From Oscheius tipulae (Eukaryota; Nematoda; Chromadorea; Rhabditida; Rhabditidae), in assembly GCA_037178975.1 (NCBI GenBank), contig JASJZH010000004.1, forward strand, positions 9,114,001 to 9,178,000: 64,000 bases of DNA. The letters run 5' to 3'. Position 1 is the stretch's first letter; each line of letters opens with the position of its first letter. Made by a program: the position numbers and the translations under genes. A model generated the notes under the pieces. It did no database searches and had not been told where the DNA came from. It saw only the letters and a list, made by a program, of their open reading frames with translations. Positions 27,818 through 38,323 of the stretch are shown piece after piece.

Positions 27818-29061
27818 CAGGGTGGCCGATAAGTATTGGCGCGCTTCTTGGCGCGGTGTTTTGCGATTTAATTGCAGCAAAGTTTTCACGTTTTTTGTGT
27901 TATTTTGTGTATTTATATATTCTGTTCCCTATAATGTATCATTCCACTGATTTGCAGTACACATGAAGCCGTGTCAACACCGAGAAGCCATCGCTCGCCG
28001 AATGAAGATTCCTCTCCGGACGGTACAGCGGATCGTGAAGCAGTGGAAGTCGACTGGAAACGTCACCCCGAAGACATCTTTCGGTCGTCCCCATTCTGTA
28101 AACACGAGAAGAGTTCGAGGAATCATCAAAAAAAGGATCACCAGAAACGATGCAGTCAGCATGAACTCGATTGCGAAGGACCTCAATATCGCAAGATCCA
28201 CTGTTCAATCGATCGTCAAAACATCCCTGGGACTTCGGAGCTATCGAGTTTTCAGAGGTCAGCACCTATCCGATGATGTGAAGCTCAAGAGACTGACAAG
28301 AAGCAAGGAGATGCTCAAAATGTTGAAAGTGCGGCGCATCCAAGACATCCTCTAGCCTGATGAGAAAATTTTCACTGTTGAAAAGGCTCATAACTCTCAA
28401 AATGATCGCCAATTGATGAGTCCGATGCTGAAGAACTCCCGAACGCGCAGAATTACCACGAAAACCCTTTTTCCGAAAGGAGTTATGGTCTGGGGAGGAA
28501 TCTCGGCGACTGGCAAGACTCAACTCGTAATCATTGAGCAAAACGTCAAAATCAACGCTCACGTCTATCAAGAAAAGGTCCTGAAGACTGCTGTTATGTC
28601 CCGGAAAAAGGAAAACAAGAAGATGATCTTTCAACAAGATTGGGCTCCAGCTCATGGTGCAAAGACGACGATGGCCTACCTGCAGCAGCATTGTCCCGGT
28701 TTCCTCACCAAGGAGCAATGGCCTTCCAACAGTCCAGACCTCAATCCCCTCGACTTTTCCGTATGGGGTTATATGGAAGACCAGCTGAAGAATCGAAAAA
28801 TCACTAATTTGGATCATCTTCGACGCGAACTCATCAAGATCTGGGACAATATGGACACGGACTACTTGCGCCGCACCGTCGATTCCGTCATCCCACGCCT
28901 GAAGGCCTGTGTCAAAGTTAAAGGAGGACACTTCGAGCAGTTTCTATAGATCTTCAATCGGACCGTGTTTATGCTTAGTTGCTTCAATAAAAATGAAAAA
29001 AATGCATATCCTCGAGAAATGAACGTGTTTTTAAGCGCACCAATACTTATCGGCCACCTTG
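27818..29061 (+). mobile_element. maT-type (DD37D) Tc1/mariner element, nearly intact
   Basis: TIRs CAGGGTGGCCGATAAGTATT (left) and the reverse complement ending 29061 (CAAGGTGGCCGATAAGTATT) pair well. The right flank is TA (29062-29063); the left flank TG (27816-27817) looks like a mutated TA. The element is 1244 bp and encodes one transposase in the plus direction. Confidence 0.85.
27963..28949 (+). pseudogene. maT-like DD37D transposase with one in-frame stop
   Basis: ATG at 27963. The N-terminus has paired HTH segments (IARRMKIPLRTVQRIVKQW and NSIAKDLNIARSTVQSIVK) joined by a GRPHSV hook. The catalytic core follows: the first Asp in PDEKIFTVE (about 28358), the second in IFQQDWAPAH (about 28636), the third in NSPDLNPLDFSVW (about 28750). 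The spacing from the second Asp to the Asp of NPLD is 37 residues, the DD37D signature of the maT group. One TAG stop (28354-28356) interrupts the frame just before PDEK; the rest is open to 28949. Otherwise this would be a full-length transposase of about 328 residues. Confidence 0.85.
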
Positions 29062-29099
29062 TATGTCCTTGCTGCCGCATTAAAACCTCTAAGCAAAGT

Positions 29100-29690
29100 C
29101 ATTAAAGTGGGACATTCTGGTCTATCCGAATACAGCTTACCTGATAATGTCCTCGTTTATGGATTTCTCCTGCTTCATTGGTATTCTATCGGTAAAAACA
29201 AGACAGATGAGTACAACTGTTCGAAACACACAAATGAGAGTAGCTATCTCTTTGCTGATTCAGGTCATTCTTCACTCAAAAAAAAACTCGCTACAGATTC
29301 TTCTACTTCTAATCACGCTATTCGTGAGCTACTATCCTATGCAAGTTATAGAGGCATATTCTGCAGCCATGTCGAAATGATACGCTGAAATCATTATGCC
29401 CTTCGTACCGAGGATTGGAAGCTTAAGTCTAGAGGAAGTAGGGCCCTCTATTGAAGAACTTTCAAGGGAAATGAAAAGTTTTATCCAGTTTGCTATGATT
29501 ATTAAATCGGTATTTTTTTTCTACATGCAACAATGATAAATTTCAGGTGACACTAGTTGTAAACTGCATTTTTCCCGTCCTGCAGACTCTTTTGATGTGG
29601 CTTGCGTTGAAAATACTTTGGAAAAGCAGTCATGTTCAGATTTCAGTTCCTGCTCCGAGTGTTTCCGTTAACACTACGAAAGTTTAAAGC
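29100..29690 (+). pseudogene. 7TM receptor-like fragment, paralogue of the 30.0-31.1 kb gene
   Basis: Pieces in order: FSCFIGILSVKTRQMS and TQMRVAISLLIQVIL (29150-29270), a hydrophobic LQILLLLITLFVSYYPMQV segment, then after a probable 40-nt intron VNCIFPVLQTLLMWLALKIL (about 29565-29630). The last block matches VFPLVQALLMWLALKML at the end of the minus-strand gene. The first transmembrane segments were not found and the frame stops at 29386, so this is probably a 5'-truncated copy, possibly removed when the maT element landed beside it. Confidence 0.55.
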
Positions 29691-30007
29691 CGACAGTAGA
29701 ATACAGTTCGATTCAAAAGAAACGAATAAACATCTAACACTACATGCTCAAAAGTCTGTGTGTTCGCATTCTTCAGAGGAAAAGCTCCACATAATCTTAG
29801 AAACAGAAGTTTAACTTCCACCACAATGAGAGCTGCGGAGCTTCGTAGATTTGAACTTGTGCATTAGAGCTTGTGAACAGTCAAAGTGGAGACGAATGAG
29901 AATCACAGTTTGCAAAGCGTACCAATCGTGCCAAACATTGCTTATCTATCTCTATCCGTTAAAGCGAACAAAAATCAAACATTGAAACTCAACAAACACA
30001 GTATTCA

Positions 30008-31104
30008 TTAGTTTGACGTCATGGTCGATGTGGAGCTTTTTACAGCAACTACTGTCTGTTTGTTACCTCTTCGTAGCATCTTCAGAGCCAGCCACATGAG
30101 AAGAGCTTGAACAAGTGGGAAAACGTGCTCAGAGTAGACGCTTATCTGTGAAACATCGTCTCTGGTGATTTTAGCCTTCCTACCTTCAATAATGTGAGCG
30201 AAATAGAGATAACTTTATCCAATTCTAGACTCCATTGGTCGTAAATATCTTGAGCGAAGGTTTTCAAATACAACTTTTCGAGTCGGTTTAGCTCGCCCAT
30301 GAAAAATGAGGACGTGATATACGAATAGAACTTGAAGAATAGTCTCATTTGTAGTTGAAGTATCTAATTTTTTTTAGGATATTGCTTTTCTTTAAACTTC
30401 TTACTTGGAGAAACAGAGAAACTGTTACGCGTCGTTGTGCTCTTTGACTATATCGGCTCATTCTGGATGTTTTTAAACAGAAGATTCCGAAAAAAGAAAC
30501 CAAACAGCAGGCCCAAGATATAAAGATGTAAAGCAAGCTGGAGAAAAATCTGGTAAAGCCCGTCTGAAAATGGAATGAAGCGTTTAAGTTTGTAGAACCC
30601 ACAAAACTGATTAGTCCAAGTAAAAAAAATACATCCGACAAAATAAGAAAAACCAAGTTTGACGTAGTAGTTAGAAGAAACATGCAGACATCAAGTTTGG
30701 GCTGCCTAAAAAGCTAGCCGGTTCCTTAAAAACATCACCTACTTTATGATCTGAGTTTTCCAGTATATTAGCATGACTGTGAGCAAAAACAACTCACAGT
30801 CAAATGTAAGTTCTGTTAGAAGCATGATAGCAGCATTGAATGATGGTCCACAAGTCAGATGTTGCAGAACTCGCAGAAGTATGACAAGAAGAGTGCTAAC
30901 ACAGATAGCAATTAGTAAAAACCGGTAACGATTGCTTGCAAAAGAGCGTTGGCAGACTCTGTACAGCAGGACTAGATTAAGTGGCAGTCCAAGAAGAACT
31001 CCCAATATTAAAGTAATTTGGTGATCGATGTCTAGCTCAAGAAATACTATAGAACAGACGTATTCCTTTGCATTGATTGCGGTTGTTGTAGTATTTCTAA
31101 CCAT
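30008..31104 (-). CDS. Nematode 7TM receptor-like gene
   Basis: Exons in consistent phase: 31104-30743, 30705-30405, 30363-30184, 30145-30008. About 326 residues. Several hydrophobic segments are visible: ITLILGVLLGLPLNLVLLY, FLLIAICVSTLLVILL, LVFLILSDVFFLLGLISFV, and LLYIFISWACCLVSFFGIF. After these comes a basic loop (KTSRMSRYSQRAQRRV) like the third intracellular loop of nematode chemoreceptors. The C-terminal TM reads VFPLVQALLMWLALKML. I cannot place it in a named sr family. It acts, if like its relatives, as a G-protein-coupled sensory receptor. It is divergent from, and related to, the fragment at 29.1-29.7 kb. Confidence 0.65.
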
Positions 31105-31487
31105 CTTCGAGCTTGAAATAGTCTAAAAGGAAGTGGGACGTCGATTGAAAGTAATCAAAAGTCCCTTCTTAGAAATAGATGGTACGATAACCTCATTCCC
31201 GCCGAATTGGACTCTAGTTCGTGAGAAAGGGAAATGTTTTCTGAAGAAATAGTCGACGCTTTCATTTCCAAATTGACTTTTACGGAAAGACCGATCCCGA
31301 ACACCGCAATTTCTAAGGAGACACTTTCATATTAGTCAGCAAACAGTTACATCTCGGAACCGCATTCAGCTACAAGATTTGCCATCCCGTTGAAGTCGTT
31401 CACGTTTTCTGGGAACGTTGTACGTCTGAGGAGCATTTTACACTGCTCAAAATCTTTATAAGGTACAGTGTAAGGTTCATTTCGCAA

Positions 31488-32561
31488 TCACTTCGCAATA
31501 ACGGGCAGCGTCGTGTTCCTGTTATTACTCGGATGCCTCAATAGCGTGCTTACTATGAATTTTCTGTATGGCCGATATGATAAGAGATACGATGCTGTGC
31601 CCAAAGGAACAGCACAAGTACCCATAAAACAAGCGAGTATCCACAAGTCAAATCTCCAGCTTCGGGTGAACAGAACGTAGATCATAGGCGTTGCACAGAA
31701 CACTAGAGCACCACCAAGAGCAACGATCTGTACAATCTGTTTTATGACAAAAAGCAAAGCTTACCAAGCCCAATAACCCCATAAGAACTTCAATGTGCTG
31801 CTTTTGTGTTGTGTTAGACAATCGACCAGTTTTCACAATTTTGTAGATGTTAACTGTGCAAAATATAATCATAAACGAGATATAAGCGACGGCAAATGGG
31901 TAGAAAACAGCTGCGGTATACCCTGCTGGATTGCTCGGACTAAATTGTCCCAAAATATTAGGAATGGTGAAGATGTCCGGAGTAATCACATGAAAGATGT
32001 CGAACTCCCTCTGCTTGAAAAGTTCTTGATCTTCTTGAGTTAAAATGGAAACCAAGGGAATAGAAAATAGTGTTATGATGGGGTAGGTTATTATGTATAC
32101 TGTCCATCGAATGACTCGTTTGTTCAATGGATGCCAGGGAGGTAGAAGAATGTCAAGACGGTAGTAGAAAAGTGCCCCAACTGCTGAGAAACACCCTAAA
32201 TTGGAATAAACGATTAGCTGGAAGCTTTTGCTATCGTGACGTTCTGTAAAGTACAGTAAAAGGTTGCAAAATGTGATTTTATAAAATGTCAAGCGCCTAA
32301 CCAGATGTAACTATGTACTTTCTGTCATTCGCGCAGATGTTCAACATCGCAAATCTTAAAGGACTAAAAATTAAAAAAAGATTATTACTTACCCATGAGC
32401 AGACATGCCAGCATTTGTGTCTGAAATAGTTGGGACATGCCCCAGTCGGTAAACAGGCCAATTGCGTGGACAGCTGTGTACGGAAGAAGGATTTGAGGGA
32501 AACTGAACCATCCAACACAGATAAGCGTTAGAGTTAGCCTAAAGCGAATGTTGGTACTCAT
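31488..32561 (-). CDS. Nematode chemoreceptor (7TM GPCR, Srh/Str-like)
   Basis: The start at 32561 (MSTNIRFRLTLTLICVGWFS) looks convincing. Later blocks are SNLGCFSAVGALFYYRLDIL, IRWTVYIITYPIITLFSIPL, FYPFAVAYISFMIIFCTVNI, and a final pair of TMs ending in SYLLSYRPYRKF, the PYR-K/E-F motif common near the end of Srh/Str/Sri receptors. The main exons are about 32393-32561, 32300-32365, 31768-32255 and 31488-31745. The join between the first two exons is not in frame with the obvious splice sites, so either a short exon is missed or the gene is damaged. Such receptors sit in sensory cilia. Confidence 0.7.
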
Positions 32562-34683
32562 TCAAAGAGCCTACACTGTCATGTGATAAGAAATTAGGAT
32601 TCGAAAATCATAGGACAAGTGCTTAGGCGTATGGTATGAAATGAAATATGCTCCAAACAAAGCCAGACAGGCTGTTAAACAGGCGTTTATCTACAAACAA
32701 AGGCTGTTTGAGCAAGAATTTTGAACAACTTTGACAGGGATGTTTTGTAGAAAAGGGGACTCCTCGTAATAGGGGTTCGAGACGTTCATTCGGCTTGCAC
32801 ACGTTTATTGACAAGAAGAGAGGTTCACCTGCTAGTCATCTCATGAAAGGAAAGACATACTTCTAAGTTCAGACAAGTAAAAGAGTAATTGTGCAAGACA
32901 GGTGGAGCTGAGCATCGGTCTGATAAAATGTACGGTTGGCAGTTCAGACATCTTTCACAGTTCAGCAAGCCTTAGCATATCTTCGAATGGGTTACATGTT
33001 TCTCTCGGAAGAGTCAAACAGTTTGTGATTACTGATTCAGATGTCTATTGTTACCTGTCTCTGTTGCACATTCCAATTACGACAAGATAGAGAGGTGTGA
33101 AAGAACGTACCGAATTAATTTTGCTACGTTATGCCTCCAATCTCAAAAGGAATTTAATATAAAAGTGATCAGACTCTTACATGAATCGAAATCATATGTC
33201 TTACACGAAAGTCTGTGAACTGAAATCTACCAAGTTGTTATTTCATTTTTCACATGACAATGCAAAAGTAGACCGAGATTCATATTTGCACACAACAAAC
33301 ACTGCTTATACTCTTGCTAAGCAATAGTGGTCCTGTTTTCACAGGGCATATCCAGATTATTCTTGATTGGGCATCCCTTAAAACACCGGTGTATTTGGCT
33401 TCGAGCTCTGACAAGCCTTCCTTTGACTGCAAATTTTGTGTTTGCATACGTGGCGGTGACAGAATGCGTCCGAGCAGCAGTGTTCTTGGTCGATGCAGTA
33501 TCGCCGTCCATCAATTACTTGGAAGAGGAGAAACTGAGAGAGGATAAACGTATGTCACTAATTCTTACAACAGAGAGAAGAATGAGAAGTAAACGCATGG
33601 TTTTCTTGAAAAATATCATGGAATGCGAGGTTGTTTTCCAGGGAGCGCTGGTGAATCAGGCAACAATTGTTGAAAGAAGCGCTTACTTTAATAGGGAGCC
33701 AAGCACAAACAGGCTTATCGCTTACTGAAAAAAAACCAACTTTCCCATATATGTCAAAACAATTTTGGCGTCGTTTTAAGTTATTAGTGGAGGCTGTAAA
33801 AAAGGGAAGGGCGACGGAGGACGACTTACGGAATTCCAGCAAAACACTTTTGACTCACAATATCAGTTATCTAGTGTGTGTCCTTTTAGAAGATTTAGTC
33901 TCTCCCCTATGGACTTGACAACACCCTAAATTCTAATCTGTACCTCTCGGCAAGCACAAGATATCTTACTAGGATATAGGCTTGACAATCAGATTAATGT
34001 AAAAGTCTGATCGTCTTGCTGGATGATCTCTAACCTGAATCGTCTTTGGAGATAAAAGAAAACGAAATAGTACCGCGCCGACAATTGGACAATCTCTCGC
34101 CCGTATCAACTCGACTGACACAGAGCAATACTTTCATTTCCGTTGCGCCTCTGAAGCCAATAAAACCATCGGCATCGGCTGTCGGCTCATTAAGGCGGTT
34201 CGAAATGCGCTCTCCTATTCCATCTCTCTAACCAGCTTTTGTACTTGAGCCTTCTACCAACTTTCCAATATCCAAAGATTCTAATCCGCTTTTTCCCGTC
34301 TCCATCTGGTATTTCCGCAAAATCAATTTAATGTTTCATTTTCTAGTCTTCTAATCAGGTCTAATTGCTCCTTATCGGCTATTTGATCGAATTTGCTGAG
34401 ACAAGTTGGAGCTCGACATTGAAGTAACCATGATGCCGGAACCTCCTTCAGTAGGAGGAGATCTGCCGAGAATTTTCCTGAGATCGATCTTGAAGTTTGA
34501 GCTACTATTGAAATATTTACCTAGTAAGTTTCTGAGCTTCGTGAACAACAAAGTAACGGTAGGAGGGGTTGAGATAGAAAACGGTCAGAGATCCAAAAGC
34601 ACCGTGAACGCATGTGCAGAAAACTGTCAAGTTGGTGAAATCTGAAAGTTTTACATTCGATTTTACGAGCGGTCGACGAACAT
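32562..34683. other. Gene-poor stretch between receptor genes
   Basis: Scattered open frames, including 33327-33728 (+) with one hydrophobic run, but none shows a recognisable domain, start context and splice pattern together. No transposon ends were identified. Confidence 0.35.
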
Positions 34684-35685
34684 TTATAAATTCCTGACAG
34701 TGTCTAATTTACCTTGTATGCCATTGAACCGGATATCCAGTATCATCATGCAGAACCACATAAGCACCGGAATTTCGAGAAGAAGCATCGGTACTGACGA
34801 TTGAAAGAAGATGTTCTTCAAAAACCGAACATGCATCTTCCTCGTCTTCTTGCTCATATGACTCCTGGATCTATTCAAGGCACTTGCGCAGCCGATTGAC
34901 ATGACGACACACTCCGCTACGAGAGTTAGAAGCCAAAAGAGGGTGCAAACGTTGGAAGGAATAACCATGTCATTTTTCCACGTGTTCAGAACGTAAAAGC
35001 CTTCGATTGTGGCTAGATGAGCGTCGTTAGGATTCTTCTGGAAACAACTTGTTATAAAAAGGATAGAATGCAAACCCAGACAAAAGCTTCGATTGCCTCT
35101 TTCTCGTCTTCGTACTGTAGACACATGAAGGCGACCAGCAGCGGTGTACCGACAACTAGTTGGGAGACTTGAAAAACAACGCGGGATCGTGTAGTCTGCA
35201 AATTAATGTTGGTTCACAGAAGATTTAAGCAAACTGCCACATGTCAGCGTAAATTTTCTTCTTGCAATACTCACGTTGAGCTTGAAAACCGAATCCTCAG
35301 GGATAATGGTCTGCCATCTAAAGTACAAGGGGCTGAAGCAGATAAAATGCAGACAGTATCCTCCAAAAGTCATCATAATGACATAGACGAAAAAAGTCGA
35401 TACTCCAAAGACTGTTCTTAAGCATCCTTGTGCCGTTCCGGCCATATGGGGAAAGAAGAAAACCGGCTGGGCCATGGTATCCATCCCGAAATCTAGGAGT
35501 GTAGAGAATAACTGGTACAGAAACAGATGCCACCGATAGCTTTTCATTTCCTGACCCTTGTAGGCATAAATTATCCACAGGGTGAACAAGTTGAAAGATG
35601 TACCAACTGTTTGAGAAAGAAAGAGACCTATAGAGAAGGCCCTCTCGTTGAAAGAGAAATCACCTTGCAGATTCAGCTGAATCAT
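34684..35685 (-). CDS. Nematode chemoreceptor (7TM GPCR, Sri/Srh-like), probably 3'-truncated
   Basis: ATG at 35685. Exons about 35274-35685, 35088-35196 and 34684-35040. TM1 is FSIGLFLSQTVGTSFNLFTL; the KSYRWHLFLYQLFSTLLDFG block and QPVFFFPHMAG are hallmark features of Sri/Srh receptors (a short intracellular loop, then P-x-x-x-x-P-x-x-AG). The loop MSKKTRKMHVRFLKNIFFQ is also typical. The frame ends in DTVRNL after the sixth TM, where relatives continue with a seventh TM and a PYRxF tail. A possible donor (GTAAAT at about 34706) suggests missing 3' exons, but none was found down to 34.0 kb. Confidence 0.65.
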
Positions 35686-36554
35686 GACTGGATAGGCAGT
35701 AGAAAAGGAAAAATAGCCTCCTTTTCATAGCCCACTTGATAAAATTAAAGCGATGACATTACCGACGAGGCAGCGGTCATTATGCTCTTTAATGACTAAG
35801 TGTGACCACTTTATGTTCTTCAAGAAACACGGTACGAGCCAAATGAGATAATGTTTGCGATCTATATGGGATAATGCGTAGGAGAATCTGAACTTTGAGG
35901 ATACGGACGAGGTCACAAACATTCGTATGCAAGCCGTGAGACACCATGATTGGTATTCGAGGTAGTCGCGCGGTAGGGGATTCTACAAGCGTTCGTCACT
36001 GAAAATCCATTTAAATGTTTTTTTGTAATTCTTATTTCTGCATTTTTTCATAAGCTTCTTTATACTTCGTTTTAGTGTGCCGCTGTTAGATGTTCAAAAC
36101 AGCATTGTTCTTCTGCCGCAATGCTAACGTGTTCTGGTATGGTAACTGACTAATTCTGCGAGAAAAAACATACTTGCCGTGTAAGCAAAGCTTAGCTAAC
36201 TGCAATTCTTCCACGTTTCCGCAAACCGCACTACGTCCCCTGTTGAGCAGAATTAGTTGGCAGTACTCATATTCAGCGGTCACAACAATGAAACTGAACA
36301 TTGCGCGTTTCTTATCCCCTTCTGGCAACCTGGTCAACATCTCTTAGGTCAAACAGCATGTTTGTTTTCCCCTGGTCGAACTATCACTGCAGAAGCAACG
36401 TCTGTCGTCGCCCAGCAGCATAAAATTTGCTCGAGGACGACGGTAAGAGGTCTGGTCTCTTCTACCGTGTGAATTGCACACCTTCCAGACCGCGCCGCGG
36501 GACCCTACCTGATTGCGTTTGGTTTAAAGTGAATTTACTTGAAAATCTCTTGTG

Positions 36555-36740
36555 GTCAGTCTCAGAGGACTTGACTTTTGTACGAAGTATTGTTCGCTTT
36601 TCGTCGCGTTCTGACTTTGGCTTGTTTGTTTGACTTTATCGAATACCTTATTGTTCACTTTTTATTCATTTGAACGAGCTTTGGGGAAAGTCAAATCCCT
36701 TCTGCTTTAAAGAATCCACTTTTTCACAAATCCAGATTGT
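36555..36740. repeat. Dispersed repeat, second copy of J4-intron sequence
   Basis: Colinear with 25362-25545, including TTTGTACGAAGT and TTTAAAGAATCCACTTT. No J-domain exon follows it here. Confidence 0.75.
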
Positions 36741-37787
36741 TCACTTTTGTCAAAATTCATAGAATTTACTGGTACTACTGTGTATTTACCGGGATTTACT
36801 GTACCCCTCCACGGTGTTGATATACCGATCAAATGCCAACTTTCCCTCTCACTTCCGATTTATTCGCACGTTCCAAACTGAATCTTTGTCACTCTGCGAA
36901 TCTCAGCACATCCCATTTGAACCCGGAAAACTGCTCAGAACTTAGCGTTGTTCCTATGGCAAAGCTGGAAAACCGGCAGTGCTCAGTAAAACCTAAGAAA
37001 AACGCTCCCGTCAGCATTTACTATCCTTGTTTGACCTTTGGTTTGAATGGTGACACTTAGCAACATACTAACTTTTTGGTTAAAATGTTCGCTTTCATTA
37101 AAATGACAGTTTTGTGACGTCGTCGGTACGGGTGCGAGGAACACCACCTTCGCTCATAGTTTAAGCAGCTGCGTCTTTTGTCCAAGAGAGTCTTAAAATG
37201 GTACGAATCCTCACATCCGCTGTTTGGACAGACGGCTCAATGTGTCATTGTCGGCGCTGTGACCGTCAATTCTGTTAAACAACCATGGATTATCCATACA
37301 GAAATGGGAGCGGCGAGGCTTACGAGTTCATTTTGTTATTCGCATCGTGGTCGGGTGGAGTCCAATTTCAACGTGTGTAGTTATTAACCATGCTAGTGTT
37401 CTTCACTCTTCTCGACTAGAGACGCTAATTATTTTTTACTGTGAATTAGAAACATGGCAACAATTCAAAGCCTTTTTAATTTCGACGAAATCGGCAAATA
37501 ATCTAATCAGAAAGCGCTCATATGGTGAGAATGGCGTTCGAAACATACTTTCCGGAATATGTTCTTGTTCCGCCTACTGCAAGAGTAACGACTTTTCAAA
37601 CGGATGGTTGTTTTCTTATCATTTTAATTCCCCTCTGCTTAGCTAAGGCCTTCACAAGTTCACATTGCTTTGATAAAAAGCACGTTAGACTCCTTCTGAC
37701 AGCTCAATCATTATTAGTCACAAATAGATGCTTGAGCCAGTTGCTGCAAACTTCTTGTTTGTATTGCCCCATCTCTCCTCAGAAGTG

Positions 37788-37850
37788 CGTTGGCGCAGTG
37801 GCAGGAGGCGCCAGCGTTAATTGAAGGGTCCCAAGCTCAAAACCCGATTT
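37788..37850 (+). repeat. tRNA-like, possibly SINE-derived segment
   Basis: An A-box-like TTGGCGCAGTGGCAGG (37790 on) is followed about 40 nt later by a degraded B-box-like AGCTCAAAACCC. No convincing cloverleaf, so not called a tRNA. Confidence 0.3.
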
Positions 37851-38323
37851 GGCTCAACCAGGGCTTCCATCCTCTCACAGAGGTCGGTAAATTGTTAATA
37901 GCTTGCTACGGAGATAAGGCGTTCTTGGAGTCAGATTTGGCACCTGTCTAGCTTAGAACGAAAGACTACTCGACCTGGTCCCTCAGGTTGTACCCGCATA
38001 CAATTGAGCTCGCTCTAGTATTGATTACGGGTCAAACTTTATCTTATCTCTCCTAAACGTTGCCTTCATTGACTTCCAAATCACGGCCAAATGCCTCGCA
38101 AAACCCTACCCGCTCATGTTACTATGGCCATGTCGTTCATGTCATTCATTTGTTCGTGAATGTTTCCGAGTCAGTATGGCAGGTGCACCTCGTTTTGAAC
38201 GGATAATATTGCAACAGAGGCTACTAATATCCTTTTTCCCAGTGATCTAGCACGTCCTTGTTTCTTTTATGTTCATAACGCATCCATTACCCAGGTTTCA
38301 GCATTTATATGCTGTTGCTCTAA

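Larger units (their letters stand above)
35686..38323. other. Gene-poor interval with repeats
   Basis: Contains the second copy of the J4-intron repeat (36555-36740) and a tRNA-like segment (37788-37850). No gene with coherent splicing and protein similarity was seen. Confidence 0.45.

Noticed and set aside
28266..28931. Minus-strand ORF of 221 codons
   Set aside because: Antisense of the maT transposase ORF, which has clear catalytic motifs.
33327..33918. Plus-strand ORFs with one hydrophobic run
   Set aside because: No recognisable family, start context or splice pattern; left as unassigned.
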